From Caldilineaceae bacterium (GTDB lineage Bacteria; Chloroflexota; Anaerolineae; Caldilineales; Caldilineaceae), in NCBI GenBank assembly GCA_011523365.1, contig WTGY01000143.1, positions 1-59,198 of the forward strand: 59,198 bases of DNA, read 5' to 3'. Each line of letters opens with the position of its first letter. The stretch's first letter is position 1. A program made the translations under genes and the position numbers. The notes beneath the pieces are model-generated. The model saw only the letters and a list, made by a program, of their open reading frames with translations. It was not told where the DNA came from and made no database searches. Positions 25,985 to 34,416 of the stretch are shown here, piece by piece.

Positions 25985-26272
25985 GGGATAGCGGCAAGAG
26001 GCTGGAATGAAACGATCGTCGAGGCCGGTATCTGCTTTTCATTCGGGTCAGATGAAAGGCTGGGCTGCGCCCGAATTGTAACAAAGTAGGTCGCGGACGT
26101 CCAGATTTACTCGCCCTCTTTGCTGAGGCCAATTGTTAGCGCAGCCCTGTGCTTTCTGCTACACTGCCACCTGCGGTGACCAGGCGCTGATGTCCGGCGG
26201 CTGGGGAAGACGTTTTCCATAGGGCACGGGGCTCAGGCCACCGGTCTTTTCCTACATATTTGGAGTTTTGAC

Positions 26273-28462
26273 ATGACTGCACGCAGCGTTTATCGACATG
26301 TATCTTACTTGTGGGACGATGAAGTCGCGGCCGGTCTCGATCCGGTCGGGCGTCTCGTTTACCGTTCCAATCTACTGGGTCAGGACCTGCGTATCACCAA
26401 TACGGGAGGAGGCAATACGTCCTCCAAGTATATGGAGACGGATCCTCTGACGGGCGAGAATGTCGAGGTGCTGTGGGTCAAGGGATCGGGCGGGGACCTG
26501 CGCACTTCGAAGCGGGAGAATTTTTCGTCGTTGTACATGGACAAGATCCGGCAGCTGCGGGCGATTTATGACGCGGCCGACGAGAAGGGGGTCAAGACGC
26601 CGATCGAAGATGAGATGGTGGGAAAGTATCTTCACTGCGTTTACGACCTGAACCCGCGCGCTTCTTCGATCGACACGCCGCTGCACGCGTTCATACCCGC
26701 CGCCATCGTGGACCACACGCACCCCAACGCGGTCATCGCGATTGCCGCGGCGGAGGATGGGGAGGCGCTGACGGCGGAGATATTCGGTGATCAGCTGGGC
26801 TGGGTGGACTGGCAGCGGCCGGGCTTCGATCTGGGACTGGTGATGGGTGAGGCGGCAGAGGCCAACCCGGCGATGGAAGGCATCATGATGGGCGGTCACG
26901 GGCTGATCAACTGGGCCGGGGATGACAAGTCCTGCTATGTGTTAAGCCTGGACATCATCGAGAAGGCTGCCCGCTATATTGAAAGCCGAGACAAGGGGGC
27001 AGAGACGTTTGGCGGCCAGAAGTACGCGGCGCTTGACGATGGCGAGCGGGAGGCGCTTCTGGCGGCGTTACTGCCTGCGCTGCGGGGCATGGTCAGCCAG
27101 GAGAATGTTTTTGTGGGCACGGTGCAGGCGGACGAGGCGATACTGCGCTTCGTGAACAGCCATGACGCGGCCCGGCTGGCGGAGTTGGGGACTTCCTGTC
27201 CCGATCATTTCCTGCGTACCAAGATTAAACCTCTCTACGTGGACTGGGACCCGGAGACGAAGGATGTGAGGGCGCTACTGGGGAAGTTGGCGAGCGGACT
27301 GGCCAGGTACCGGCAGGACTACGCGGACTACTACGACGCGCACAAACATCCGGATTCGCCGGCGATGCGGGACCCGAACCCGACGGTGATTCTGATACCG
27401 GGCGTGGGGATGATCGCGTGGGGGAAGAATAAGAGCGAGAGCCGGGTGACGGCGGAGTTTTATAATTGTGCGGTAGAGGTGATGCGGGGCGCGGAGACGG
27501 TTAGCAGGTACGCGGCGCTGCCGAAGCAGGAGGCCTTCGATATCGAGTACTGGCTGCTGGAGGAGGCGAAGCTGCGGCGGATGCCGCCGGAGCAGGAGCT
27601 GGCGCGCAGCGTGGTCGTTGTGGTCGGCGCGGGGAGCGGTATCGGGAAGGCGATTGCGCACCGGGTGGCGAAGGAGGGTGCGCATGTGGTGTGTGCGGAC
27701 CTGAACGCGGAGGCGGCGCAGGCGACTGCTGATGAGCTGACCGGGATATACGGGGTCGGCATCGGTGTGGCGGGCACGGGTATCTCGGCGTGCGGGCCGG
27801 CGATTGGGCTGGGCGTTGATGCGGGGAACCGGGCCAGCGTGCGGGCGCTTTTCGATCAGACGCTGCTGGCCTATGGCGGCATCGACCATCTGGTGATTAC
27901 GGCGGGCTACTACTACCCGCCGGATGCGAGCGGCCAGATTCCGGATGAGAAGTGGGACACGACGTTCGACGTGAACGTCAAAGGGGCATATATTGTTGCG
28001 GACGAAGCGCGCAGGATCTGGGATGCGCAGGGGCTGCAGGGCTCGCTGGTGATCGCGACGAGCGTCAACGGGGCGGTGGCCAAGAAGGGTTCGCTGGCGT
28101 ACGACACGAGCAAGGCGGCGGCGAACCACCTGGTGCGGGAGCTGGCGATCGAGTTGGCGCCTAATGTGCGGGTGAACGGGCTGGCTCCAGCGACGGTGGT
28201 GACGGGCAGCTCGATGTTCCCGCGGGAGCGGGTCATATCGGGGTTACAGAAGTACGGGCTGCCCTTCGAAGAGTGGGAGGAGACGGAGGCGCTGCGGGAC
28301 CGATTGGCGGCATTTTATGCCGAGCGGACGCTGACGAAGCAGGCGATCCTGCCGGAGGACCAGGCCGAAGCTGCGTATCTGCTGCTGAGCGGGGCGCTTG
28401 CGAAGACGACTGGGCAGATTCTCAACGTGGATGGCGGGCTGGTGGAGGCTTTTCTGCGCTAG
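26273..28462 (+). CDS. rhaEW: Bifunctional rhamnulose-1-phosphate aldolase / short-chain dehydrogenase
   Basis: 729 residues in two enzymes. The N-terminal class II aldolase/adducin domain (to about 430) has the phosphate-binding TGGGNTS (44-50) and the metal-binding His pair in DHTHPNAV (148-150). The C-terminal SDR domain has the NAD motif GAGSGIGK (about 450) and the catalytic YDTSK (Tyr about 610), ending in NVDGGLVEAFLR. Known proteins of this layout split L-rhamnulose 1-phosphate into DHAP and lactaldehyde and then oxidise or reduce the lactaldehyde. TTGGAG precedes the ATG. Rhamnose kinase and isomerase genes are not nearby. A short CTGACC/GGTCAG inverted repeat (28466-28481) follows the stop. 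Confidence 0.9.
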   Translation: MTARSVYRHVSYLWDDEVAAGLDPVGRLVYRSNLLGQDLRITNTGGGNTSSKYMETDPLTGENVEVLWVKGSGGDLRTSKRENFSSLYMDKIRQLRAIYDAADEKGVKTPIEDEMVGKYLHCVYDLNPRASSIDTPLHAFIPAAIVDHTHPNAVIAIAAAEDGEALTAEIFGDQLGWVDWQRPGFDLGLVMGEAAEANPAMEGIMMGGHGLINWAGDDKSCYVLSLDIIEKAARYIESRDKGAETFGGQKYAALDDGEREALLAALLPALRGMVSQENVFVGTVQADEAILRFVNSHDAARLAELGTSCPDHFLRTKIKPLYVDWDPETKDVRALLGKLASGLARYRQDYADYYDAHKHPDSPAMRDPNPTVILIPGVGMIAWGKNKSESRVTAEFYNCAVEVMRGAETVSRYAALPKQEAFDIEYWLLEEAKLRRMPPEQELARSVVVVVGAGSGIGKAIAHRVAKEGAHVVCADLNAEAAQATADELTGIYGVGIGVAGTGISACGPAIGLGVDAGNRASVRALFDQTLLAYGGIDHLVITAGYYYPPDASGQIPDEKWDTTFDVNVKGAYIVADEARRIWDAQGLQGSLVIATSVNGAVAKKGSLAYDTSKAAANHLVRELAIELAPNVRVNGLAPATVVTGSSMFPRERVISGLQKYGLPFEEWEETEALRDRLAAFYAERTLTKQAILPEDQAEAAYLLLSGALAKTTGQILNVDGGLVEAFLR

Positions 28463-28488
28463 CGCCTGACCTAGTGGTCAGATCGCGT

Positions 28489-28640
28489 TGACACTTTGGG
28501 AAGGCTGCTACGTGTTGTGATAGACAAAACCCATTGATCCGCGAAGTCACGCGAAGGGGCGCGAAGAACAACGGAGGCTTATCGGATTTTCTTTGGATGC
28601 CTGCCCGGAGCTTCGAGGATCGGCACTTTGCTACCGCAAT
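28489..28640 (+). repeat. CGCGAAG-type intergenic repeat, copy B (single unit)
   Basis: One unit (about 28534-28570) between conserved flanks: a left part (TTGACACTTTGGGAAGG, then GTGTTGTGATA) shared with copies A and D, and a right part (TCGGATTTTCTTTGGATG) matching copies C and E. It shows the family with the least internal repetition. Confidence 0.75.
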
Positions 28641-28727
28641 ACGCTGCACTGACGAACGTCAGAGCGCCCTAAAACCACCACAGTTGTGGAGAAGAAGAGC
28701 CAAGTTTGCGATACTGGAGAATGGTTG

Positions 28728-30023
28728 ATGCCTGATAGAGGATTTCCAAGCCCGGCTGCGCTGCGGAGCGGAGAGGTCGAACTGATTGCACATGTCGATA
28801 TGGTCTGCGACCGCATTGATGCTGAGGACTCACTTATCCAGGCGTTGCTGCCGGAGCCGGGGCGAAGGGAGCGGCTGACGCGGGAGGCCGAAGCGCTGCT
28901 GGCCCGCTTCCCCGATCCGGCGCAGCGGCCGGCTTTATTCGGGCTGCTTGTGGGTGTGAAGGACTTTTTTCGGGTGGACGGGTTCCCCACGAAGGCCGGT
29001 TCCAAACTGCCGGCGGAGCTGTTCGAGGGAATGGAGTCGGATGTGGTGACGCGCCTGAAGCGGAACGGGGCGTTGGTCGCGGGCAAGACTGTGACGACCG
29101 AGTTCGCGTACTTTCAGCCGGGGCCGACGCGGAACCCGCACAACACTGAACATACGCCGGGCGGCTCGAGCAGCGGTTCGGCAGCGGGTGTGGCAGCGGG
29201 GTTCTTTCCGCTGGCGCTGGGCACGCAGACGATTGGCTCGGTCATACGGCCGGCGGCGTTTTGCGGGATCATTGGCTTCAAGCCCAGCTATGACCGGATC
29301 GATACGGCAGGGATGCTGTTTTTCTCGAAATCTGTGGACCATGCGGGGCTTTTCAGCCAGGATGTGGCGACGATGCGGCTGGCATGCTCAGCGCTGCTGG
29401 GAAGTTGGGACGACAGCGCTGGTGCGGCTCCTGACGGTCTGCCGGCGCTGGCGGTCCCAGACGGCCCTTATCTGGAGGAGGCCGAGGAGGCCGGTTTGCA
29501 GCAGTTCGAGGAGACGTTGGACAGGCTGGCTGCCGAGGGGCTCCGCGTCGAACGCGTGCCGTTTTTCCCGAACTATGCCGATCTTAACGTGCGCCACCGC
29601 CGTTTGACTGCTGTCGAAGTGGCAGAGGTGCATAGGGAGTGGTACAAGGCGTATTCCGACCGGTATAGCGTGCATATGCACGAGATCATGGAGACGGGGG
29701 CGACGGTCACGGACGAGGAACGGGACGGGATACGCGCGGACCAGCTGCGATTGCGGCACAAGATGGAGGAGGCGCTTCTCAGTTGCGGGGCCGATTTGTG
29801 GATTGCGCCGGCGGCGCCTGGGCCCGCGCCGTATGGGATTCATTCGACCGGCAACCCGATCATGAATTTGCCGTGGACGAACGCGGGGGTGCCGGCGCTG
29901 GCGATACCGACGGGTGAAGCGGCAAACGGGCTGCCTTTGGGTGTGCAGTTTTGCGGGCCGTTCGGCGGGGATGAGCGGTTGCTGGCGTGGGGAGAGGCGA
30001 TAGAAGGGTTGGTGAGAGGATAG
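28728..30023 (+). CDS. Amidase (amidase signature family)
   Basis: 431 residues from the ATG at 28728, with GGAG 9 bases upstream; a GTG at 28686 would add 14 residues. The Ser-cisSer-Lys triad is visible: Lys near 77 (GVKDFF), the Gly/Ser-rich GGSSSGSAAGVAAG and GTQTIGSVIRPAAFCG with the nucleophilic Ser. It hydrolyses an amide or carbamate in the cytoplasm; the substrate cannot be told. It is four bases upstream of the Kelch lipoprotein gene, so the two are co-transcribed. Confidence 0.88.
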   Translation: MPDRGFPSPAALRSGEVELIAHVDMVCDRIDAEDSLIQALLPEPGRRERLTREAEALLARFPDPAQRPALFGLLVGVKDFFRVDGFPTKAGSKLPAELFEGMESDVVTRLKRNGALVAGKTVTTEFAYFQPGPTRNPHNTEHTPGGSSSGSAAGVAAGFFPLALGTQTIGSVIRPAAFCGIIGFKPSYDRIDTAGMLFFSKSVDHAGLFSQDVATMRLACSALLGSWDDSAGAAPDGLPALAVPDGPYLEEAEEAGLQQFEETLDRLAAEGLRVERVPFFPNYADLNVRHRRLTAVEVAEVHREWYKAYSDRYSVHMHEIMETGATVTDEERDGIRADQLRLRHKMEEALLSCGADLWIAPAAPGPAPYGIHSTGNPIMNLPWTNAGVPALAIPTGEAANGLPLGVQFCGPFGGDERLLAWGEAIEGLVRG

Positions 30024-30027
30024 GACG

Positions 30028-31032
30028 ATGAAAAGATTTCCTGCAGCCGCGGTGTCTGTTTTGCAGACGGCCGCGGCTGTTCTGCTTCTGGGGGCCTGCG
30101 CGGTGGGTCAGTTTCCGGCCCAGTCTTCTCCCGCGGAGGCTCCTACCGCTGTAGCGGCAGACAGCCCTGAACGGGTAGGCATTTGGCAGAGCGGTGCGGC
30201 GATGCCGACGGCGCGCTCGGAGATGCGGGTCGCGGTTGTGGATGGGATCTTCTACGTGCCGGGGGGGTTTGGCGGATTGACCAGCTTTGAGGCGTACGAT
30301 CCGGCAAGCGACGGCTGGACGGCGCTGGCGCCGATGCCGGAGCCGGCGCACCATATGATGGTGACAGGCTACGACGGCAAGGTCTATGTCTTTGGCGGCG
30401 GGCCTGATTGGAGCTGGCAGGCAACGGCATCGATCCTGGTCTACGATCCGGCGACCGACGCGTGGGCGGAGGCCGGCCTGATGCCGGAGCGGCGCATGAG
30501 CGGGGAAGCGGTGTTGCTGGGGGATTTCATCTATCTTGTGGGCGGCACAGGGGGTACGACGGCACTGCTTCGTTTTGATCCGGCGGAGGAGTCGTGGGCG
30601 GTTTTGCCGGGGCCGGTGCAGCCGCGCGAACACGTTGCAGCAGTGGCTTTCAACGACGAGTTGTGGGTTATCGGCGGACGCTGGGGCGGGACGGGCGCGC
30701 TAGCGACGGTGGAGATATTTGACCCGGCCAGTGGTGCGTGGCGGGAGGGTCCGGAGATGATCGAAGCGCGCAGCGGGTTCGGCGCGGCGGTTGTAGGCGA
30801 CCGCATCGTGGTTGCGGGCGGCGAGATTCTGGGTGCGCGTCCGTGGACGGCTCTGGCGAGCGCGGAGGTGTACGATGCGGAGACGGGCGCGTGGAGGCTT
30901 TTGCCGGAGCTGCCGGCGGGCATTCATGGGATGCCTGTGGTTGGATACGGGGGTACGGCGTATGTTCTCGGCGGGTCGGACCGGGCTGGGGGGATTGATA
31001 ACCGGGGGCGGGTGTTGAAGTACAGCCCGTAA
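30028..31032 (+). CDS. Kelch-repeat lipoprotein
   Basis: 334 residues with a lipoprotein signal (LLLGACAVG) and then about six Kelch blades, each with a Gly-Gly turn and a Trp (for example YDPASDGWTALAPMP, YDPATDAWAEAGLMP, FDPASGAWREGPEM, YDAETGAWRLLPELP). It should be a beta-propeller anchored outside the membrane and binding carbohydrate or protein. Some Kelch propellers are galactose-oxidase-like or sialate mutarotase-like, but no copper ligands or mutarotase signature could be assigned. It follows the amidase gene by four bases. Confidence 0.85.
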   Translation: MKRFPAAAVSVLQTAAAVLLLGACAVGQFPAQSSPAEAPTAVAADSPERVGIWQSGAAMPTARSEMRVAVVDGIFYVPGGFGGLTSFEAYDPASDGWTALAPMPEPAHHMMVTGYDGKVYVFGGGPDWSWQATASILVYDPATDAWAEAGLMPERRMSGEAVLLGDFIYLVGGTGGTTALLRFDPAEESWAVLPGPVQPREHVAAVAFNDELWVIGGRWGGTGALATVEIFDPASGAWREGPEMIEARSGFGAAVVGDRIVVAGGEILGARPWTALASAEVYDAETGAWRLLPELPAGIHGMPVVGYGGTAYVLGGSDRAGGIDNRGRVLKYSP

Positions 31033-31057
31033 GGAAGGAGCCAGAAGTACCGGGTTC

Positions 31058-31400
31058 CGGTGACATTTCGGGAAGGGCGACTGATCCGCGAAGGCACGCG
31101 AAGAACATCTTCTATCCGCGAAGGGACGCGAAGGGGCGCGAAGAACACCTTGCTGTCCGCGGAGGACGCGGAGGGTCGCGGAGAACACCCTTCCTGGATC
31201 CGCGAAGGCACGCGAAGGGGCGCGAAGAACACCTTTTGGTCCACGAAGGGCCACTAAGGGCCGCGAAGAACACCTTGCTGTCCGCGGAGGACGCGGAGAA
31301 CACAAAAAGCGTATCGGGTTTTCTTCGCGTGGCCGCTCGGTCTTTCGGGGATCAGGCGGACTTTGCACGCGGGAGTCGCTGTTCTGAACCATGTAAACGA
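31058..31400 (+). repeat. CGCGAAG-type intergenic repeat array, copy C (largest)
   Basis: About seven units of two alternating kinds, CCGCGAAG...CGCGAAG...GAACACC and GTCCGCGGAGGACGCGGAG...GAACACC (31083-31305), flanked on the left by GACATTTCGGGAAGG and on the right by TATCGGGTTTTCTTCGCGTG and a GCGGACTTTGC end (to about 31370) shared with copy E. The rest of the gap to 31487 holds an AAGGAGAA ribosome-binding site for the next gene and nothing else obvious. Confidence 0.85.
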
Positions 31401-31487
31401 GCCCGAGTACGTTTCTTCCCCAAACTGAGTTGAGCAGGGGATTGATACGACCTTCGCCTCCTGCTACGTCCAAGGAGAATCATAGCC

Positions 31488-32543
31488 ATGTTCCCGGACC
31501 TGCAACCTGGTGACTACCAGCCCGATCTGCCGTCAGATTTGCGCTTTGGCATTGGCTTCGTCGGATGCGGCAATATCGTCCAAAGATCGCAGATGCCCGC
31601 TTACAAGAGGGCGGGCTTCCGCGTTGTCGCTTGTTGCGATTTAACGGAGGAGAAAGCACGCAGCGTGGCGGCCAATTTCGACAACCCTTTGGTGACGACC
31701 GAGGTAGAAGAACTGCTTGCGCATCCTGATGTGCAGATCGTTGATCTGGCAGTACATGCTTACCAGCGCCTGCCTCTGGTCGAGCAGATCGCAGCCGCGG
31801 GCAAGCACATCTTTTCGCAAAAGCCCCTGGCTCCCAGTTTGGGCGAGGCGGAGCGTATTGTTGAGATATGCCGCGACGCCGGGGTGACGCTGATGGTCAA
31901 TCACCAGGCGCGGTGGGCGCCGCCGCACCGGGCACTGAGACTCCTGGTCGAACAGGGCGTGTTGGGGCATGTCTACTCCGTTACCCACTTTCATCGGGCC
32001 TATCAGGACTATGGCTGGTACGCTGAACATGAGGATTTCAACATCGTTGATCACGGTATCCACTATGTTGATTTGAGCCGGTACTTCAGCGGCCACACGC
32101 CGCTGCGGGTGAAAGCGACTACTACGATGGTGCCGGGCCAGAATGCGATCTCCCCGATGATCTATACGATCCTCTTTGAATACGAGGCGTCGTCCCAGAT
32201 TATGACGACTCTGCATTTTAACAACATCGTTTCGGCGCCCGCGCTGCATGATCATCTGTGGTTCCTGGATGGCACGCGGGGGAGCGCGCTGCTCAGCAAT
32301 CCCATGGGAACGGCCAAGTTAAGCGTGTCGTTGAAGGATGCGCCGGAACAGGTGCAGACATACGAAATCGCCGGCACGTGGGGATATGAGGGCTTCGCGG
32401 GTTCGATGGGAGAGATGTTGCGCGCTTTGGAAGAGGGGCGTGAGCCGGAGTGTTCAGGGCGCGACAACCTGGAGAGCATACGCATGGCGGTGGCGGCAGT
32501 GGAAAGTTCCAATTCGGGCGAAAGCGTAGAATTAAGCCGGTAG
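31488..32543 (+). CDS. Gfo/Idh/MocA-family oxidoreductase, copy 1
   Basis: 351 residues. An N-terminal Rossmann fold (GIGFVGCGNIVQ) binds NAD(P); the conserved EKP-type motif appears as SQKPLAPS, with Lys as the expected catalytic residue; the C-terminal alpha/beta domain contains VDHGIHYVDLSRYF with a likely catalytic His. It oxidises or reduces a sugar or cyclitol, often at C2 or C3. GGAGAA lies before the ATG. A TIM-barrel isomerase follows 48 bp later. It is closely similar over its whole length to the gene at 42233-43297. Confidence 0.92.
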   Translation: MFPDLQPGDYQPDLPSDLRFGIGFVGCGNIVQRSQMPAYKRAGFRVVACCDLTEEKARSVAANFDNPLVTTEVEELLAHPDVQIVDLAVHAYQRLPLVEQIAAAGKHIFSQKPLAPSLGEAERIVEICRDAGVTLMVNHQARWAPPHRALRLLVEQGVLGHVYSVTHFHRAYQDYGWYAEHEDFNIVDHGIHYVDLSRYFSGHTPLRVKATTTMVPGQNAISPMIYTILFEYEASSQIMTTLHFNNIVSAPALHDHLWFLDGTRGSALLSNPMGTAKLSVSLKDAPEQVQTYEIAGTWGYEGFAGSMGEMLRALEEGREPECSGRDNLESIRMAVAAVESSNSGESVELSR

Positions 32544-32591
32544 GGAGCCGGGTGCTGCCTCCAGGAAGACGGCAGACAGGAGCGTCATGCC

Positions 32592-33416
32592 ATGCGGATA
32601 TGCAGCGGCTTCTATCGCTGGTCTCAACATTACGGATGGCACTTTCTGACAGAGCGGATTGACGAGGTTGCAGCGGGCTTAGCCCGGGCGGGCTATGCCT
32701 ACTTTGAGGGACTTCTCGATCCGTTAGAGGGGGAAGGGGACTGGTCGAGGAGTTGGCAGACTGCCCTGAACAGACATGGGGTGCGGCTGGCGGGGGCATA
32801 TGTTCATGCATTGCTGCATGAACCTAACACACAGGCGCAGTCGATCGAAATGATCGTTGCGAGAGCGCGGTTGTTGCGACCGATGGGGGCAGAGTTTATC
32901 AATGCCAATCCTCAACCGATTGGGGCGCGCAAAACCGACAGAATGCTGGAGGTCCAGGCTGAGGGGTACGCTCGGCTGGGCGCGGCGTTGAGGAAAGAGG
33001 GTTTGCGTCTCGTTGTGCATCATCATTTGCCCGAACTGGCCGAGAACGGTCGTGAGCTGCGTCACCTCCTGGGCAATACCGATCCCAAAGACGTGGGCTT
33101 GACAGTAGATGCCGATTGGATGTGCCGAGGCGGTCAGGATGCCAAGGCGTGGATTCGGGAATACGCATCCAGGCTTGAAATTGTGGAGCTGCGGAGTTCC
33201 AGTCTGGGCATTTGGGATGAGACTTTGGGTGGTGGCGATCCCGATTGCCGGGAGCTGGCACAGGTGCTGGCCGAGGTGAGCTTTGACGGGTGGCTGATGG
33301 TCGAGTTGGCGCGTGAAGAAGGTACTCCTCACACAGTTGATCTGGTCCGGGCCCACGCACGTAGTTTGGAATACGTGCGCGACGTTTTCGGCGGGCACGG
33401 CCATATGATTGCCTGA
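32592..33416 (+). CDS. Sugar phosphate isomerase/epimerase family TIM barrel
   Basis: 274 residues of the xylose-isomerase-like TIM-barrel type. Possible metal ligands are in YFEGLL, LVVHHHLPELAENG, DVGLTVDADWMCRGG and MVELAREEG. It starts with AGGAG 9 bases before the ATG. Together with the oxidoreductase just upstream it probably forms a two-step route in which a sugar is oxidised to a keto-sugar and then isomerised or epimerised. This gene pairing is common in Chloroflexota and Planctomycetota. The exact substrate is unknown. Confidence 0.85.
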   Translation: MRICSGFYRWSQHYGWHFLTERIDEVAAGLARAGYAYFEGLLDPLEGEGDWSRSWQTALNRHGVRLAGAYVHALLHEPNTQAQSIEMIVARARLLRPMGAEFINANPQPIGARKTDRMLEVQAEGYARLGAALRKEGLRLVVHHHLPELAENGRELRHLLGNTDPKDVGLTVDADWMCRGGQDAKAWIREYASRLEIVELRSSSLGIWDETLGGGDPDCRELAQVLAEVSFDGWLMVELAREEGTPHTVDLVRAHARSLEYVRDVFGGHGHMIA

Positions 33417-34060
33417 CCAGGTCAGCTTCAGCAGAGACGCAGAGCACAGCTTATTCTGCGACGCCTGTAGTTCCTCTCAGTTGTTCAAGAAATCGTGTAA
33501 TCCATTTTGGGACGAGAAGGGTCAGGTGGGAAGGCGCGGCGGCGGTGGGTGATATTGGGTGCCGGCTTTTGGAGAGGCGCAGGGCAGGCACAAGGCCTGC
33601 CCCTACGGGACTTTTGAGGGAGATTGGAACGGGGATAGACCGGAGTTTGGTTGCTAACAGAGGAATACGAAGGGTGACCTTCATTTTGGGATGCACGCCA
33701 GAAAAAGTGTGGTTGCGAGCCTCCCCTTTTTCCCTTATTATAACGACATATTTATTTTTCCCTGTAGCTGACCAAGAGCAAGTCATAGGGAGACGGCGCA
33801 AAATGACCTAGGATTGCGCCCAGTGGTTGCGGCAAAATTTGTTTGCAGCCATTTTTGCTTTCGCTATCCCTTCGACGACTTTCGGGATGTCCCAGTTCAG
33901 AACATGCGCTGCGGACAAAATCTCGTCGGTATCATGGGGTCAGAACTGCAGTGGTCGGTGATCAGTGGGTTGTGGTTTGAGATAGCCGGAGGGAGAGTAA
34001 GCCCTGTTGGCGAGGCACGATGGTGGGGAAGAGGCGCACGGTGGGTAAGGCTGGTGTAGA
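33417..34060. other. Long intergenic region with repeat pieces
   Basis: No intact gene lies between 33417 and 34416. It contains a perfect 8-bp-arm hairpin GGGCAGGC/GCCTGCCC (33582-33602) related to bases 6-25 at the window start, a 15-mer CATTTTGGGATGCAC (33683-33697) also found at 311-325, an AT-rich stretch (33735-33765), a gene remnant (33808-33930) and TCAGTGG/TCGGTGATCAG sequence (33945-33970) that elsewhere accompanies the composite repeat. Confidence 0.6.
33808..33930 (-). pseudogene. Possible 3' remnant of an unidentified gene
   Basis: On the minus strand 40 codons read without interruption (including SAAHVLNWDIPKVVEGIA) and end at TAG (33810-33808). The frame has protein-like composition but meets a stop immediately upstream, where repeat-associated sequence begins. 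It could be the tail of a gene cut by the repeat, or a chance frame. Confidence 0.25.
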
Positions 34061-34119
34061 GGGGGCGTTGCGGGGGCGGAGCCCCCGCACAAGGGAGGGC
34101 CGAATAGGCCCGACCGCCC
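34061..34119. repeat. Composite intergenic repeat core (copy 2)
   Basis: 59 bases almost identical to 132-190 and 44515-44573, starting GGGGGCGTTG and ending CCGACCGCCC, with the 8-bp-arm hairpin and loop GGA. The sequence from here to the binding-protein start at 34417 has no gene. It contains a small inverted repeat AGTAC-tcg-GTACT (34350-34362) that could be an operator. Confidence 0.8.
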
Positions 34120-34416
34120 AAAAGAACGAGGCGAGCGAAGTTTTCTCTCTCCTCGTTCAAGGTAGCGAAACGACTGTGGCCGAGTAGTCACTATCTGCAG
34201 TCTCGACAATGTGCAGCGAAGACTGATTGCGCAAATTGTCTCCTTCCGGCATGGCTAGATTGTAGAAGTCGGTCAGGCGTCCTTACATTTCAAAAGTCTT
34301 TATGGAGGTTGATTTATATGAAGGGGGTGATAACCAGACAAAACCAATGAGTACTCGGTACTAAACGTGTGTCGTACCTATCGCTCTCTATCTGTTCACA
34401 GAAAGGAGATCAGGAG

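Noticed and set aside
31060..31257. Small ORFs within the CGCGAAG arrays
   Set aside because: The peptide pattern repeats because the DNA repeats. There is no ribosome-binding site, and similar frames appear at every array.
31083..31305. CRISPR-like array
   Set aside because: Units are imperfect, contiguous and without unique spacers of constant length, and no cas genes are present. It is a degenerate tandem repeat.
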